Assembly (NCBI RefSeq): GCF_002245625.1
Contig: NZ_NOIG01000011.1
Span: forward strand, 434,001 to 498,000
Length of the DNA stretch: 64,000 bases
Reading direction: 5' to 3'
Source: Acidovorax kalamii
GTDB taxonomy: Bacteria; Pseudomonadota; Gammaproteobacteria; Burkholderiales; Burkholderiaceae_C
Part shown: positions 28,907 through 39,000 of the stretch, piece after piece
How the letters are laid out: every line of letters starts with the position of its first letter
Numbering within the stretch: position 1 is the first letter of the stretch
Notes under the pieces: generated by a model
Database searches by the model: none
What the model was told of the DNA's origin: nothing
Seen by the model: only the letters and a program-made list of their open reading frames with translations
Made by a program: the position numbers and the translations under genes

Positions 28907-29404
28907 TCACTTGCGGCTGAAGGGCGCCCCGGTCAGTTTGGCGCCTGCCTTGATGTTCTTTTTGGCAAACCAGCCCTGGTTCATCTCCAGCACATAACGC
29001 ACCGGCTTGGCCGAGCAGTGCGAGTCCAGCGTCTGGGGCTTCATGTCGGCCAGGTTGACGATGGTGCCGTCGTCATCCACAAACGCGGCTGTGAGCGGCA
29101 GCAGTGTGTTCTTCATCCAGAAGCACTGCTGCGCGGGTTGTTCAAACACAAACAGCATGCCCTCGTGCTGGGGCATGTCCTTGCGGTGCATCAACCCGGT
29201 CTGGCGTTCCTGGGGGGAGGCGGCCACCTGGGCGTCGATGCGGTGCATGCCTGCGGTCAGTTCCACGCGCTGCAGATTCAGCTGGGGGCCTTCCTGGGCC
29301 CGCACGGCGATGGTGGGCTGGCCCAGCAGGGCGGCCAGCAGCACGGCGGCAAGAGTACGCCTTGGGGCGAGAGGGGTGGGCGGGGCGCAAACAAAAGCGG
29401 TCAT
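28907..29404 (-). CDS. Exported DUF192 family protein
   Basis: A small secreted or periplasmic protein with the DUF192 signature (RQTGLMHRKDMPQHEGMLFV, then FWMKNTLLPLTAAFVDDDG). ATG 29404 gives 165 residues with a plausible signal peptide (RRTLAAVLLAALLGQPTIAV, cleavage near VRA). The frame opens earlier, with ATG 29434 and TTG 29455, but the TTG lies in the T-run of the upstream terminator, so it is unlikely. Function of DUF192 proteins is unknown to me; the fold is small and beta-rich. It is convergent with sodB. Confidence 0.85.
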   Translation of the reverse strand: MTAFVCAPPTPLAPRRTLAAVLLAALLGQPTIAVRAQEGPQLNLQRVELTAGMHRIDAQVAASPQERQTGLMHRKDMPQHEGMLFVFEQPAQQCFWMKNTLLPLTAAFVDDDGTIVNLADMKPQTLDSHCSAKPVRYVLEMNQGWFAKKNIKAGAKLTGAPFSRK

Positions 29405-29453
29405 GGGCAAGGCTTTCAGGGCAAGGGAGGCCATGGGCAACAGGGTGGGATTC

Positions 29454-29488
29454 AAAAAACAGAATCGCCCGCAGATGCGGGCGATTCT
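29454..29488 (-). terminator. Rho-independent terminator of the Lys/Ala-rich peptide gene
   Basis: On the minus strand, a perfect 12-bp stem (AGAATCGCCCGC with GCGGGCGATTCT, 29461-29472 / 29477-29488) with a 4-base loop runs into GTTTTTT. It lies 42 bases beyond the stop of the gene at 29531 and just before the DUF192 gene. Confidence 0.9.
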
Positions 29489-29530
29489 GAAGCAATCGGC
29501 GCAACCCCGTGAAGGGGTGGCAGGCCCGGG

Positions 29531-29749
29531 TCAGGCGGCCTTTTGGGTGGTCTTTTTCTTGGCGACCTTCTTCGCGCCCTTTTTCTTGGCGGTCTTGGTG
29601 GCCTTTGTGGCCTTGGTCTTGGCTACCGGGGCTGGGGCCTGGGCAGCAGGGGCCGCGGCCGGGGTGGGAGCTGGGGCGGTGGCTGGTGCCTGTGCAAAAG
29701 CACCTGCAGCGAACAGGCCAGCAACGAGGACAGCGAGGAGTTTTTTCAT
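29531..29749 (-). CDS. Exported Pro/Ala then Lys-rich small protein
   Basis: From ATG 29749 the 72-residue product begins MKKLLAVLVAGLFAAGAFAQ, a clear signal peptide cleaved after AFA. The mature part is about 25 residues of Ala/Pro/Thr followed by a Lys/Ala/Thr stretch (TKATKTAKKKGAKKVAKKKT), like a histone-H1-type tail. The upstream in-frame ATG gives only METAY in addition. A strong terminator follows. Similar short proteins are frequent in this bacterial group; the function is not known to me. A basic tail on an exported protein could bind nucleic acid or anionic lipid, which is speculation. Confidence 0.75.
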   Translation of the reverse strand: MKKLLAVLVAGLFAAGAFAQAPATAPAPTPAAAPAAQAPAPVAKTKATKATKTAKKKGAKKVAKKKTTQKAA

Positions 29750-29970
29750 ATATGCCGTTTCCATTGTGAGCAAAGGTTGTGGGCTGCACGCGAACCCGCG
29801 CAGCTCCGCCCGCAACGATAGCAGCGCCGGGCGGAGCGGCTGCGGTTTAGCCGAAAAATTTGTAATTAGAATGGTTTGAAACCACACTGTGAGCACCTGG
29901 GTTGCCACGCGGTTTCCCCCTCTTTGCCATCCGCCGAACCCGGTTCGGTGCACTCCGGAGACATCCCCCC

Positions 29971-31230
<1,260 letters not shown>

Positions 31231-31276
31231 TCGGAGCCCTCTGGCTTCGGGGCGGCTCAAAACGCCCCAAGTAAAG

Positions 31277-31310
31277 AACCCTGGTGCGTTGATCGGACCA
31301 GGGTTTTTTC
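31277..31310 (+). terminator. Rho-independent terminator of icd
   Basis: Stem AACCCTGGT / ACCAGGGTT with an 11-base loop, followed by TTTTC, located 46 bases after the icd stop codon. Confidence 0.88.
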
Positions 31311-31345
31311 TTGTTGCAGCCTCAGCACCTCAGTGCCTTAACCCC

Positions 31346-32257
31346 TCAACGCCCCAGCGCACGCACCAGGTAGTCGATCAGCACCCGCACCCGCAAGGGC
31401 ATGTGCCGGTTGCCGGGGTAGATCAGCGAGAACGGCCGCGATGCGCCCGTGTATTCGGTCAGCACCTCGACCAGCTGGCCGCTGCGCAGATCGCCCTCGA
31501 CGAGAAAGCGGTAGGTCTGCGCCAGCCCCGCGCCCGCGCGGGCCAGCGTGACCTGGCCCAGGATGTCGTCGGCGCAGCGCAGCTTGCCTTGCGTGGGCCA
31601 TTCAATGGTTTGGCCGTCGCGCACCAGCAACCAGGGCACGACCTGCCCGCTGCTGGGCAGCACAAACTGCACACATTCGTGCTGCTCCAGCTCCTCGGGC
31701 GTCTGCGGTGCGCGGTGGCGCCGGAGGTAGGCGGGCGCCGCGACCACGACCAGGGCGGCGTCCTCCAGCTTGCGAGCCACCAGGCTCGAATCGGGTGGCG
31801 TGCGGCCCCGGATGGCGAGGTCGAAGCCTTCCTCGGTGAAGTCCACGTTGCGGTTGGACAGCTGCAGCTCGATCTCGATGTCGGGGTACTTTTGGCTGAA
31901 GGCCGGCAGCAGTGGCAACACGCGGTGGTGCCCGTATGAAGTGGGCAGGCTCATGCGCACCAGGCCTGCGGGCTTGAGCTGCTGGCCCGATGCCTCGCGC
32001 TCGGCCTCGCTGAGCTGGGTGAGCGCGTTGCGGCACTGGTCGTAATAGCGCTGCCCGACCTCCGTGAGGCGCACCTGGCGTGTGGTGCGCATGAGCAGGC
32101 GCACGCCCAGGCGCTCTTCCAGCCGGGCCACAGACCGGCTCACAGCCGCTGCAGTGAGCCCCGTGGCCTTGGCCGCCGCCGTGAATCCCTGGTGCTGCGC
32201 CGTGAGGCAGAACAACTCGATGCTGCCCAGGCGAAGGTTGTCGAATTGCCGGTTCAT
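31346..32257 (-). CDS. LysR-family transcriptional regulator
   Basis: A 303-residue LysR-type regulator: N-terminal helix-turn-helix (about residues 12-60, including AAAKATGLTAAAVSRSVARL) and an effector-binding domain with YPDIEIELQLSNRNVDFTEE and DLAIRGRTPPDSSLVARKL. The latter matches the large subgroup that regulates neighbouring metabolic genes. It is divergent from the glutathione transferase operon across a 106-base AT-rich region, so that operon is the probable target. The inducer is unknown. Confidence 0.9.
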   Translation of the reverse strand: MNRQFDNLRLGSIELFCLTAQHQGFTAAAKATGLTAAAVSRSVARLEERLGVRLLMRTTRQVRLTEVGQRYYDQCRNALTQLSEAEREASGQQLKPAGLVRMSLPTSYGHHRVLPLLPAFSQKYPDIEIELQLSNRNVDFTEEGFDLAIRGRTPPDSSLVARKLEDAALVVVAAPAYLRRHRAPQTPEELEQHECVQFVLPSSGQVVPWLLVRDGQTIEWPTQGKLRCADDILGQVTLARAGAGLAQTYRFLVEGDLRSGQLVEVLTEYTGASRPFSLIYPGNRHMPLRVRVLIDYLVRALGR

Positions 32258-32363
32258 TGATGATCTCTGTGTAATTAGTGATTTGAAATTAATCTGATTT
32301 ATTGTTAATTACATCGCAAATAAAGTCACTGCATCACCAACCCAGGACATAAGGAGTCCCTCG
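32258..32363. promoter_or_regulatory. Divergent control region of the LysR gene and glutathione transferase operon
   Basis: This AT-rich region has a perfect 8-bp inverted repeat TGTAATTA (32270-32277) and TAATTACA (32306-32313), with a 28-base spacer. The G+C is far below the surroundings. These features are those of a LysR operator and overlapping promoters. The gst ribosome site AAGGAG lies just before 32364. Confidence 0.6.
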
Positions 32364-32984
32364 ATGCAGACCTCGATCAAGCTTTACTACTCCCCCGGCG
32401 CATGCTCGCTGGCGACGCACATTCTTCTGCGTGAGACCGGCACACCGTTCACGTTGGAGAAGGTCGATACCAGCAAGCACACGACCAGCGGCGGCGGCGA
32501 CTTCTACGCCATCAGCCCCAAAGGCCAGGTGCCGGTGATTGAACTCCCGGACGGCACGCGGATCACCGAAGGCCCGGTGGTCGCCCAGTACGTGGCCGAC
32601 CGCGCGGGTGCCCACACCCTGATGCCGCCTGCGGGCAGCCTGGAGCGCTACCGCGTCATGGAATGGCAAAACTACGTGACGGCCGAGCTGCACAAGTCCT
32701 TCACGCCGCTGTTCCACAGCGATGTGGATGCCACCGCCAAGAAGGCGCTGGCTGCGGTGCTCTACAAAAAGCTGGTCTGGCTCGATGGGCAGCTGGCGGG
32801 CAAGAACTACCTCACGGGCGACGATTTCACTGCCGCCGATGCCTATCTGTTTGTGGTGCTCGGCTGGGCCAAGTTCGTGCAGATCGACCTGGGTGAGCTG
32901 CAGCACATCGGCCGCTTCATGGCGCGCGTGGCGGCCCGCCCAGAGGTCCGTGCCGCAATGCAGACCGAAGGCCTTGTAGCCTGA
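32364..32984 (+). CDS. Glutathione S-transferase, beta class
   Basis: Cytoplasmic detoxification enzyme conjugating glutathione to electrophiles. The 206-residue protein has the bacterial beta-class N-terminus KLYYSPGACSLATHILLRET with catalytic-type C14, the cis-proline GQVPVIELPDG and the C-terminal helical domain with WLDGQLAGKNYLTGDDFTAADAYLFVVLGW. Good AAGGAG site upstream. It starts the three-gene unit with the tautomerase-like and NTF2-like proteins. The substrate is not known. Confidence 0.93.
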   Translation: MQTSIKLYYSPGACSLATHILLRETGTPFTLEKVDTSKHTTSGGGDFYAISPKGQVPVIELPDGTRITEGPVVAQYVADRAGAHTLMPPAGSLERYRVMEWQNYVTAELHKSFTPLFHSDVDATAKKALAAVLYKKLVWLDGQLAGKNYLTGDDFTAADAYLFVVLGWAKFVQIDLGELQHIGRFMARVAARPEVRAAMQTEGLVA

Positions 32985-32995
32985 GGAATGCTCCC

Positions 32996-33214
32996 ATGCC
33001 TTACATCAACATCCAGATCACCCGCGAGGGTGCATCGCGTGAGCAAAAGGCCCAGCTGATCCGTGGCGCAACCGACCTGGTGGTGCAGGTGCTGGGCAAG
33101 AACCCGGCCACCACCTTTGTTGTGATCGAAGAAGTGGACACCGACCACTGGGGCATCGCGGGTGAAACCGTGACCGTGCTGCGCGAGCGGGCCAGACAAG
33201 GGGGCGCGCAATGA
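32996..33214 (+). CDS. 4-oxalocrotonate tautomerase family protein
   Basis: A 72-residue tautomerase-superfamily protein. After removal of Met, Pro1 (MPYINIQITREG) would be the catalytic base, as in 4-oxalocrotonate tautomerase. The segment EVDTDHWGIAGETV matches the typical VxxxNWGxxG pattern with H for N. It usually works as a hexamer. It follows gst by 11 bases and overlaps the next gene by four bases (ATGA), so the three proteins are made together. Substrate unknown; it may be an aromatic-degradation or dehalogenation-type activity. Confidence 0.88.
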   Translation: MPYINIQITREGASREQKAQLIRGATDLVVQVLGKNPATTFVVIEEVDTDHWGIAGETVTVLRERARQGGAQ

Positions 33215-33594
33215 CCAGCACCGCCGCCGACTTTGCCGCCATCCACACGGTGCTGGAGCTGTACCTGGACGGCCTGTACCACAGCGACACAGCGCGCCTG
33301 GCCCAGGTGTTCCACCCGCAGGCCCTGTACGCCACGGCGGTGGGCGAGCAGCCCATCTTCTGGCGCATGCACGAGTACTTCCCGGTGGTGGACGCCCGCC
33401 CGGCACCGGCCGCGAGCGGCCAGCCGCGCACCGACCGCGTGCTCTCCATCGAACTGGTGGGTCCCGTGACGGCGCTGGCCAGGCTGCAGTGCTCCATCGC
33501 GCCGAAGCACTTCATCGACCTGCTCACCTTGCTCTGGTTGGATGGGCGCTGGCAGATCGTCTCCAAGGTCTTTCACTACGACATCCGGGATTGA
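33211..33594 (+). CDS. NTF2-like (lumazine-binding type) protein
   Basis: A 127-residue protein with an NTF2-like cone fold: N-terminal helix with IHTVLELYLDGLYHSDTARL, then LAQVFHPQALYATAV, and the C-terminal strand LLTLLWLDGRWQIVSKVFHY. Such proteins bind small molecules or catalyse isomerisations and hydrations. It is the third gene of the gst operon, starting at the ATGA overlap with the tautomerase-like gene. The three together suggest handling of an oxo-acid or electrophilic compound, but the pathway is not established from sequence. Confidence 0.82.
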   Translation: MTSTAADFAAIHTVLELYLDGLYHSDTARLAQVFHPQALYATAVGEQPIFWRMHEYFPVVDARPAPAASGQPRTDRVLSIELVGPVTALARLQCSIAPKHFIDLLTLLWLDGRWQIVSKVFHYDIRD

Positions 33595-33627
33595 ACGGTC
33601 GGCAGGTTGGAAGCCCCCTCAATCCCT

Positions 33628-33665
33628 GAAAGCCCCCTGAAGCCCTTGTGGCATCAGGGGCTTTC
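33628..33665 (+). terminator. Possible terminator hairpin of the gst operon
   Basis: GAAAGCCCCCTGA (33628-33640) pairs with TCAGGGGCTTTC (33654-33665) around a 13-base loop. There is no long T-run after it, so it may be a weak or factor-dependent terminator. Confidence 0.4.
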
Positions 33666-33825
33666 GTGCGGCTGGCTCTCCATGGCGCAGTGTTTTTTTC
33701 GGGGCGCCTGTGCTGGCAGTTCTGTGTTGGTGTTTTCTTGCGTTCCCCCCTAATATGGGTTGGCACCCTGGCGGTGCGGTGCAGGGAAGGAACACCACTT
33801 GGAACAAGAGGCACAAGAGGGCTGC

Positions 33826-35679
33826 ATGGGATCCAAACTTTCTGTCGCGTATTGGGAGCAGAACCCTGACGCACTGCTGGTGCTGTCCCCGGAGGGGCTG
33901 GTGCTGGAGTGGAACCCGGCCGCCGAGCTGATCTTCGGCTACAAGCAAGCCGACGTGCAAGGGCGATCCCTGCTGGACCTCATCGTGCCCCCGGACCGGG
34001 CCCACGAAGAGGACCTCATGCGGGCAGATGCCATGCGGCTGGGCACCTCGGTGCGGGAAACGGTGCGCCGCCGCAAGGATGGCACGCTGGTCCACGTCAA
34101 CGTGTCCACCAAGGCGGTTCTTGATGCCAGCGGCCAGTTGCTGTACTTCCTGTCGAGCAAGAAGGATGTGACCCAGCTGAAGGTGGAGCGCGAGGCCAAG
34201 CTGCTGGAGGCACGCTTTCGCGACCTGCTCGAATCCACCCCCGATGCCATCGTGATGGTCAACGTGACGGGGCGCATCGTGCTCGTCAACTCGCAGGCCG
34301 AGCGGGTGTTTGGCTACGCCCGCACCGAACTGCTGGGCCAGGCGGTCGAGATGCTGCTGCCCCACCGCTACCGGGGCGCCCACCTGGGGCACCGCAGCGG
34401 CTTTTTTGGCCAGCCGCGCACGCGCACCATGGGCGCGGGGCTGGAGCTGCACGGCCTGCACAAGGACCGGGGCGAGTTCCCGGTGGAGATCAGCCTGAGC
34501 CCGATCGACACCGAAGAGGGCACCATGGTGATGAGCGCCATCCGCGACATCACCGACCGCAAGCGTGCCGACCAGAAGTTCAAGGACCTGCTCGAAGCCG
34601 CGCCCGACGCCATGGTCATCGTCAACCGCGAAGGGCGCATCGTGCTCGTCAACTCGCAGGCGGTGAAGCTGTTTGGCTGGAGCCGCGATGAGCTGCTGGG
34701 CCAGCCCATCGAGCTGCTGGTGCCCGAGCGTTTTGGCGCCCGCCACCCCGAGCACCGGCACCGTTTTTTTGCCGAGCCGCGTTCGCGCTCCATGGGCGCG
34801 GGGCTGGACCTGTATGGCCTGCGCAAGGACAAGTCCGAATTTCCGGTCGAGATCAGCCTGAGCCCGCTGGAGACCGAGGAAGGGCTGTTTGTATCGAGCG
34901 CCATCCGCGACGTGACCGAGCGCAAGCGCATTGAGCAGGTGCTGCGCGACAAGAACCTGGAGCTGGAGAACGCCGCCTTGGTCAAGGACCGCTTCCTGGC
35001 CAGCATGTCGCACGAGTTGCGCACGCCGCTCAACGCCATCATCGGCTTCACGGGCACCTTGCTCATGAAGCTGCCCGGCCCGCTCAACGCCGAGCAGGAA
35101 AAACAGCTGCGCATCGTGCAGACGGGTGCCAAGCACTTGCTGTCCCTCATCAACGACCTGCTGGACGTCGCCAAGTTGAGCGCCAACAAGGTGACGTTGA
35201 ACCTGGAGGCCGTGGACTGCAAGGCCCTGATCGAGGAGGTCTCGGCCACGCTGGAGCTGGAGGCCCGGCGCAAGGGGTTGGCATTTGCCGTGCATGTGCC
35301 GACACAGGCGGTGGCCCTGCAGACCGACCGGCGCGCGCTGAGCCAGATCCTGATCAACCTGGTGGGCAACGCCATCAAGTTCACCGAGCAGGGCCGGGTC
35401 GATGTGGTGCTGCACGAGCTGCCCATGCCTGACGGCGGCCGCAGCGTGCAGCTGCGGGTGCAAGACACCGGCCCCGGCATTGCGCTGCAGGAGCAGCCCC
35501 GCCTGTTCGAGGCCTTCTCGCGCGTCGAGAGCGCAGACCGCCGCCACCACGAAGGCACGGGCCTGGGCCTGCACCTGAGCCGCAAGCTGGCCGAAGCCCT
35601 GGGCGGAACCCTGGGTTTTGACAGCGAAGAAGGGCGAGGCAGCACCTTTGTTCTTGAAATCCAGGAGCGCAGCGCATGA
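33826..35679 (+). CDS. Soluble PAS-PAS-PAS sensor histidine kinase
   Basis: Sensor kinase without membrane segments. From ATG 33826 (GAGG just upstream) the product has 617 residues: a PAS domain (about 7-125), then two near-duplicate PAS domains (about 128-250 and 251-372), a HisKA domain with H396 in SMSHELRTPLNAI, and a HATPase domain (about 505-612: NLVGNAIKFTEQG, DTGPGI, GTGLGLHLSRKLA). The start is uncertain, as the frame opens further upstream. The response regulator gene overlaps its stop by four bases, and the dual-output protein follows, so the three form one phosphorelay-type unit. Confidence 0.9.
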   Translation: MGSKLSVAYWEQNPDALLVLSPEGLVLEWNPAAELIFGYKQADVQGRSLLDLIVPPDRAHEEDLMRADAMRLGTSVRETVRRRKDGTLVHVNVSTKAVLDASGQLLYFLSSKKDVTQLKVEREAKLLEARFRDLLESTPDAIVMVNVTGRIVLVNSQAERVFGYARTELLGQAVEMLLPHRYRGAHLGHRSGFFGQPRTRTMGAGLELHGLHKDRGEFPVEISLSPIDTEEGTMVMSAIRDITDRKRADQKFKDLLEAAPDAMVIVNREGRIVLVNSQAVKLFGWSRDELLGQPIELLVPERFGARHPEHRHRFFAEPRSRSMGAGLDLYGLRKDKSEFPVEISLSPLETEEGLFVSSAIRDVTERKRIEQVLRDKNLELENAALVKDRFLASMSHELRTPLNAIIGFTGTLLMKLPGPLNAEQEKQLRIVQTGAKHLLSLINDLLDVAKLSANKVTLNLEAVDCKALIEEVSATLELEARRKGLAFAVHVPTQAVALQTDRRALSQILINLVGNAIKFTEQGRVDVVLHELPMPDGGRSVQLRVQDTGPGIALQEQPRLFEAFSRVESADRRHHEGTGLGLHLSRKLAEALGGTLGFDSEEGRGSTFVLEIQERSA

Positions 35680-36074
35680 CCAAAGCCACCATCCTGGTCA
35701 TAGAAGACGACGATGCCAGCCGCCAGCTGGTCACCTACCTGCTGGAAGCCGCAGGCCACCGCGTGCTGGCCGCAGAAAACGGCGCTGTGGGTGTGCGTGT
35801 TGCACTGGCAGAAAGCCCGGACATCATCCTGTGCGACCTGCAGATGCCCGTGATGAACGGCTATGAGGTGGCCCGCAGCCTGCGCACCAGCATGATCTGG
35901 CGCGTGGTGCCGCTGGTGGCGGTCACGGCGTTCTCGATGCCGGGCGACCGGGAGAAGGCGCTGGACGTGGGCTTCAACGAACACCTGTCCAAGCCCATCA
36001 CGCCCGAAACCTTCGTGCAGCAGGTCGAGGCCTTCCTGGGGCCGCCGTTCAACACCCCGCCCACCGAGGGCTGA
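35676..36074 (+). CDS. Single-domain response regulator (CheY-like)
   Basis: A 132-residue stand-alone receiver. The acidic pocket is E10/D11, the phospho-acceptor D54 (LCDLQMPVMNG), the switch threonine lies in VAVTAFSM and the lysine in HLSKPIT. There is no output domain. The start overlaps the kinase stop by four bases (ATGA). It probably takes phosphate from the kinase and acts as a sink or shuttle to the larger protein encoded next, which has its own receiver. Confidence 0.92.
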   Translation: MTKATILVIEDDDASRQLVTYLLEAAGHRVLAAENGAVGVRVALAESPDIILCDLQMPVMNGYEVARSLRTSMIWRVVPLVAVTAFSMPGDREKALDVGFNEHLSKPITPETFVQQVEAFLGPPFNTPPTEG

Positions 36075-36094
36075 CCAGAAGCACCGGGCAGCGC

Positions 36095-39000
36095 ATGGCA
36101 AAGATCCTTGTTGTTGATGACCTTCCCGCCAACCGGGCGCTGGTGGTCACGCTCATCGGGCACAGCGGCCACCAGGCCCTGGAAGCCGCCGATGGCGCCG
36201 AGGCCCTGGCCCTGGTGCGCGCCGAGCGGCCTGACCTGGTGATCTCCGACATCCTGATGCCGACCATGGACGGCTACGAGTTCGTCCGCCAGCTGCGGGC
36301 CGACCACCACCTGGCGGCCACGCAGGTGATCTTCTACAGCGCGCACTACCGCGAGCAGGAGGCGCGCAACCTCGCGCTGGCCTGCGGCGTCACGCAGGTG
36401 CTGGTCAAGCCCTGCGAGCCGCAGGACATCCTGGCCGCCATCGAGCAGGCGCTCACGCAGATTGCGCCCCGGCCTTCGGTGGCGCTGGAGCATGGCTTCC
36501 AGACCCGCCACCTGCAGCTCGTGACCGACAAGCTCACGGGCAACGTGGCTGAGCTGGAGGCCATGAACCGGCGCCTGGCGGCGCTGACCGACCTGAACCT
36601 GCAGCTCGCCTCCGAACGCGACCCGCAGGTGCTGCTGGCCAATGTGTGCCGTGGGGCGCGCGAGCTGGTGGGGGCGCAGTACGCCGTGTTGTGCGTGGTG
36701 CGCAAACACAGCGGCAGCGCCATCACCTGCACCAGCGGCATCGATCCCGCACGCACAGGGCCGCAGGACCGGCCGCTGGACCTGCCCGTGGTCTCCCACG
36801 GGCTGCTGGGGCAGTTGCGGGCCGACCGCCGCTCCGAGCGCGTGACCAACCCCGGTGGCAACCCCAGCGTGATCGGCCTGCCCGCAGGCTACCCGCCGCT
36901 GCACACCGGGCTGATCGCGCCCGTCACCTCGCTGTCGTTTTCCTACGGCTGGATCTGCCTGGCCAACAAGGAGGGGGCCGAAGAGTTCAGCGCCGACGAC
37001 GAAAAGGTCCTGGCCATCCTGGGCGCCCAGGTGGGGCGCATCTACGAAAACGGCAGTCTCTACATCGAGGTGCAGAAACACGCCGAACAGCTGCAGGTGG
37101 AGGTGTTCGAGCGCCAGCGCGCCATGGACGAACTGCGCGCCAGCAAGGTCAGCCTGCGCCGGGCGCAGGCCCTGGCCAAGATCACCCATGTGATCAGCGG
37201 GCGGGATGGGTCGTTCGAAAGCTGGCAGGACACCTTGCCCGACATCCTGGGCTTGCCGGCGGATGCCGTTCCCCGCTCTGTCCGTGAATGGCTGGAACTG
37301 GTGCACCCCCATGACCGGGGCACTTTCCGCCACCACGCGCTGCAGGCGGCGCGCGAGAAGGTCCGGGTGGACTTCACCTACCGCGTGCTGAACCCAGCGG
37401 GGGGGCTGCAGTACCTGCGCCAGGTGATGGAGCCGCTGGAAGACGAGACCGGCCGGGGCGAGGTGGACCGCTGGTTCAACACCATCCAGGACGTGACCAA
37501 GGAAAAACGCGCCGAAGAAGAGCTGCACGAAAGCGACCGGCGCTTCAACACCATGCTCGACAAGGTCGAGATGATCTCGCTGATGCTCGATTGCGAAGGC
37601 CAGATCACTTATTGCAATGACTACCTGCTGCGCCTGACCGGATGGGAGCGCGAAGAGGTGTTCGGCCGCAACTGGTTCGAGCTGTTTGTGCCACCCGAAA
37701 CCGCCCATGTGCGCGATGTGTTTGCCGACCTGCTGGCCGACCGGCCCTCGGCCTGGCACTACGACAACGAAATCCTCACCCGGTCGGGCGAGCGGCGTCT
37801 GGTGCACTGGAACAACACCGTGCTGCGCTCAGTGGGCGGGCAGGTGACGGGCGTGGCCAGCCTGGGCGAAGACATCACCGAGCGGCGCGTGGCCGAGCGC
37901 AAGATCAAGCGCCTGAACCGCGTGTACGCCATGCTCAGCGGCATCAACACCCTGATCGTGCGCGTGCGTCAGCGCGACGAACTGTTCCGCGAGGCCTGCC
38001 GCATTGCGGTGGACCACGGCCACTTCCGCATTGCCTGGATCGGCCGGGTGGACCGCGCAGAACGGCGGGTGGTGCCCGTGGGGGTGTCGGGCGCGGAGGC
38101 TGACTTTGTGCAGAACATCCACGACCGGCTGGGGCTGTTCGAAGTACCCACGCCCGGCGAAAGCCTGGCCTCGGCCGTCGTGCGGTCGGGGCGGCCGGTG
38201 CTGTGCGACGACATCACCGGCGACCCGCGCGTGATGCTGCGCGAGCAACTTCAGGCGCGTGGAGTGGCCAGCATTGCGGTGCTGCCCATCCTGGTGGCCG
38301 GGGAGGTGGTGGCTGTGGTGGCCTTGCTGGCGGACGAGGTGGGCTTCTTCGACGCAGCCGAGATGAAGCTGCTCACCGAGCTGGCCAGCGACATCGGGTT
38401 TGCGCTGGACCACCTGGACAAGGAAGACCGGCTGAGCTACCTGGCCTATTACGACGAGACCACGGGCTTGCCCAACCGCACCCTGTTTCTGGAGCGCAGC
38501 AGCCAACACCTGCGCCCGCGCGAAGGGGGCAGGGCGATGCTGGGGGTGGCGCTGATGGACATCAGCCGGTTTCGCAACGTCAACGACACGCTGGGCCGCC
38601 GGGGCGGGGACGAGCTGCTCACCCAGGTAGCGCGGCGGCTGCAGCGGGCCGCAGGTGACCACTTTGACGTGGCCCGCATCGGCATCAACAGCTTTGGCAT
38701 TGCCGTGACCGAGGCGCGCGACGCAGGCGCCGTGGCGCTGGCGGTGGACCACCTCATGCGCGCCTGCTTCGATGCCCCGTTTGCCCTGGGCGGCACCGAG
38801 CTGCGCATGGCGGCCAAGGCCGGGGTGGCCATGTACCCTCTGGACGGCGGCGATGCCGAAACCCTGCTGCGCAATGCCGAAGCCGCCACCAACAAGGCGA
38901 AGGCGTCGGCCGACAGCCTGCTCTTCTACACCTCGGAGATGAACACCCGCGTGGCCGAGACGCTGAGCCTGGAGGGGCGGCTGCGCGAGGCGCTGGAGCT

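Noticed and set aside
35861-37807. 648-codon minus-strand frame across the receiver and REC-GAF genes
   Set aside because: His/Gln/Ala/Arg-rich shadow composition and opposed to a clearly domain-rich gene.
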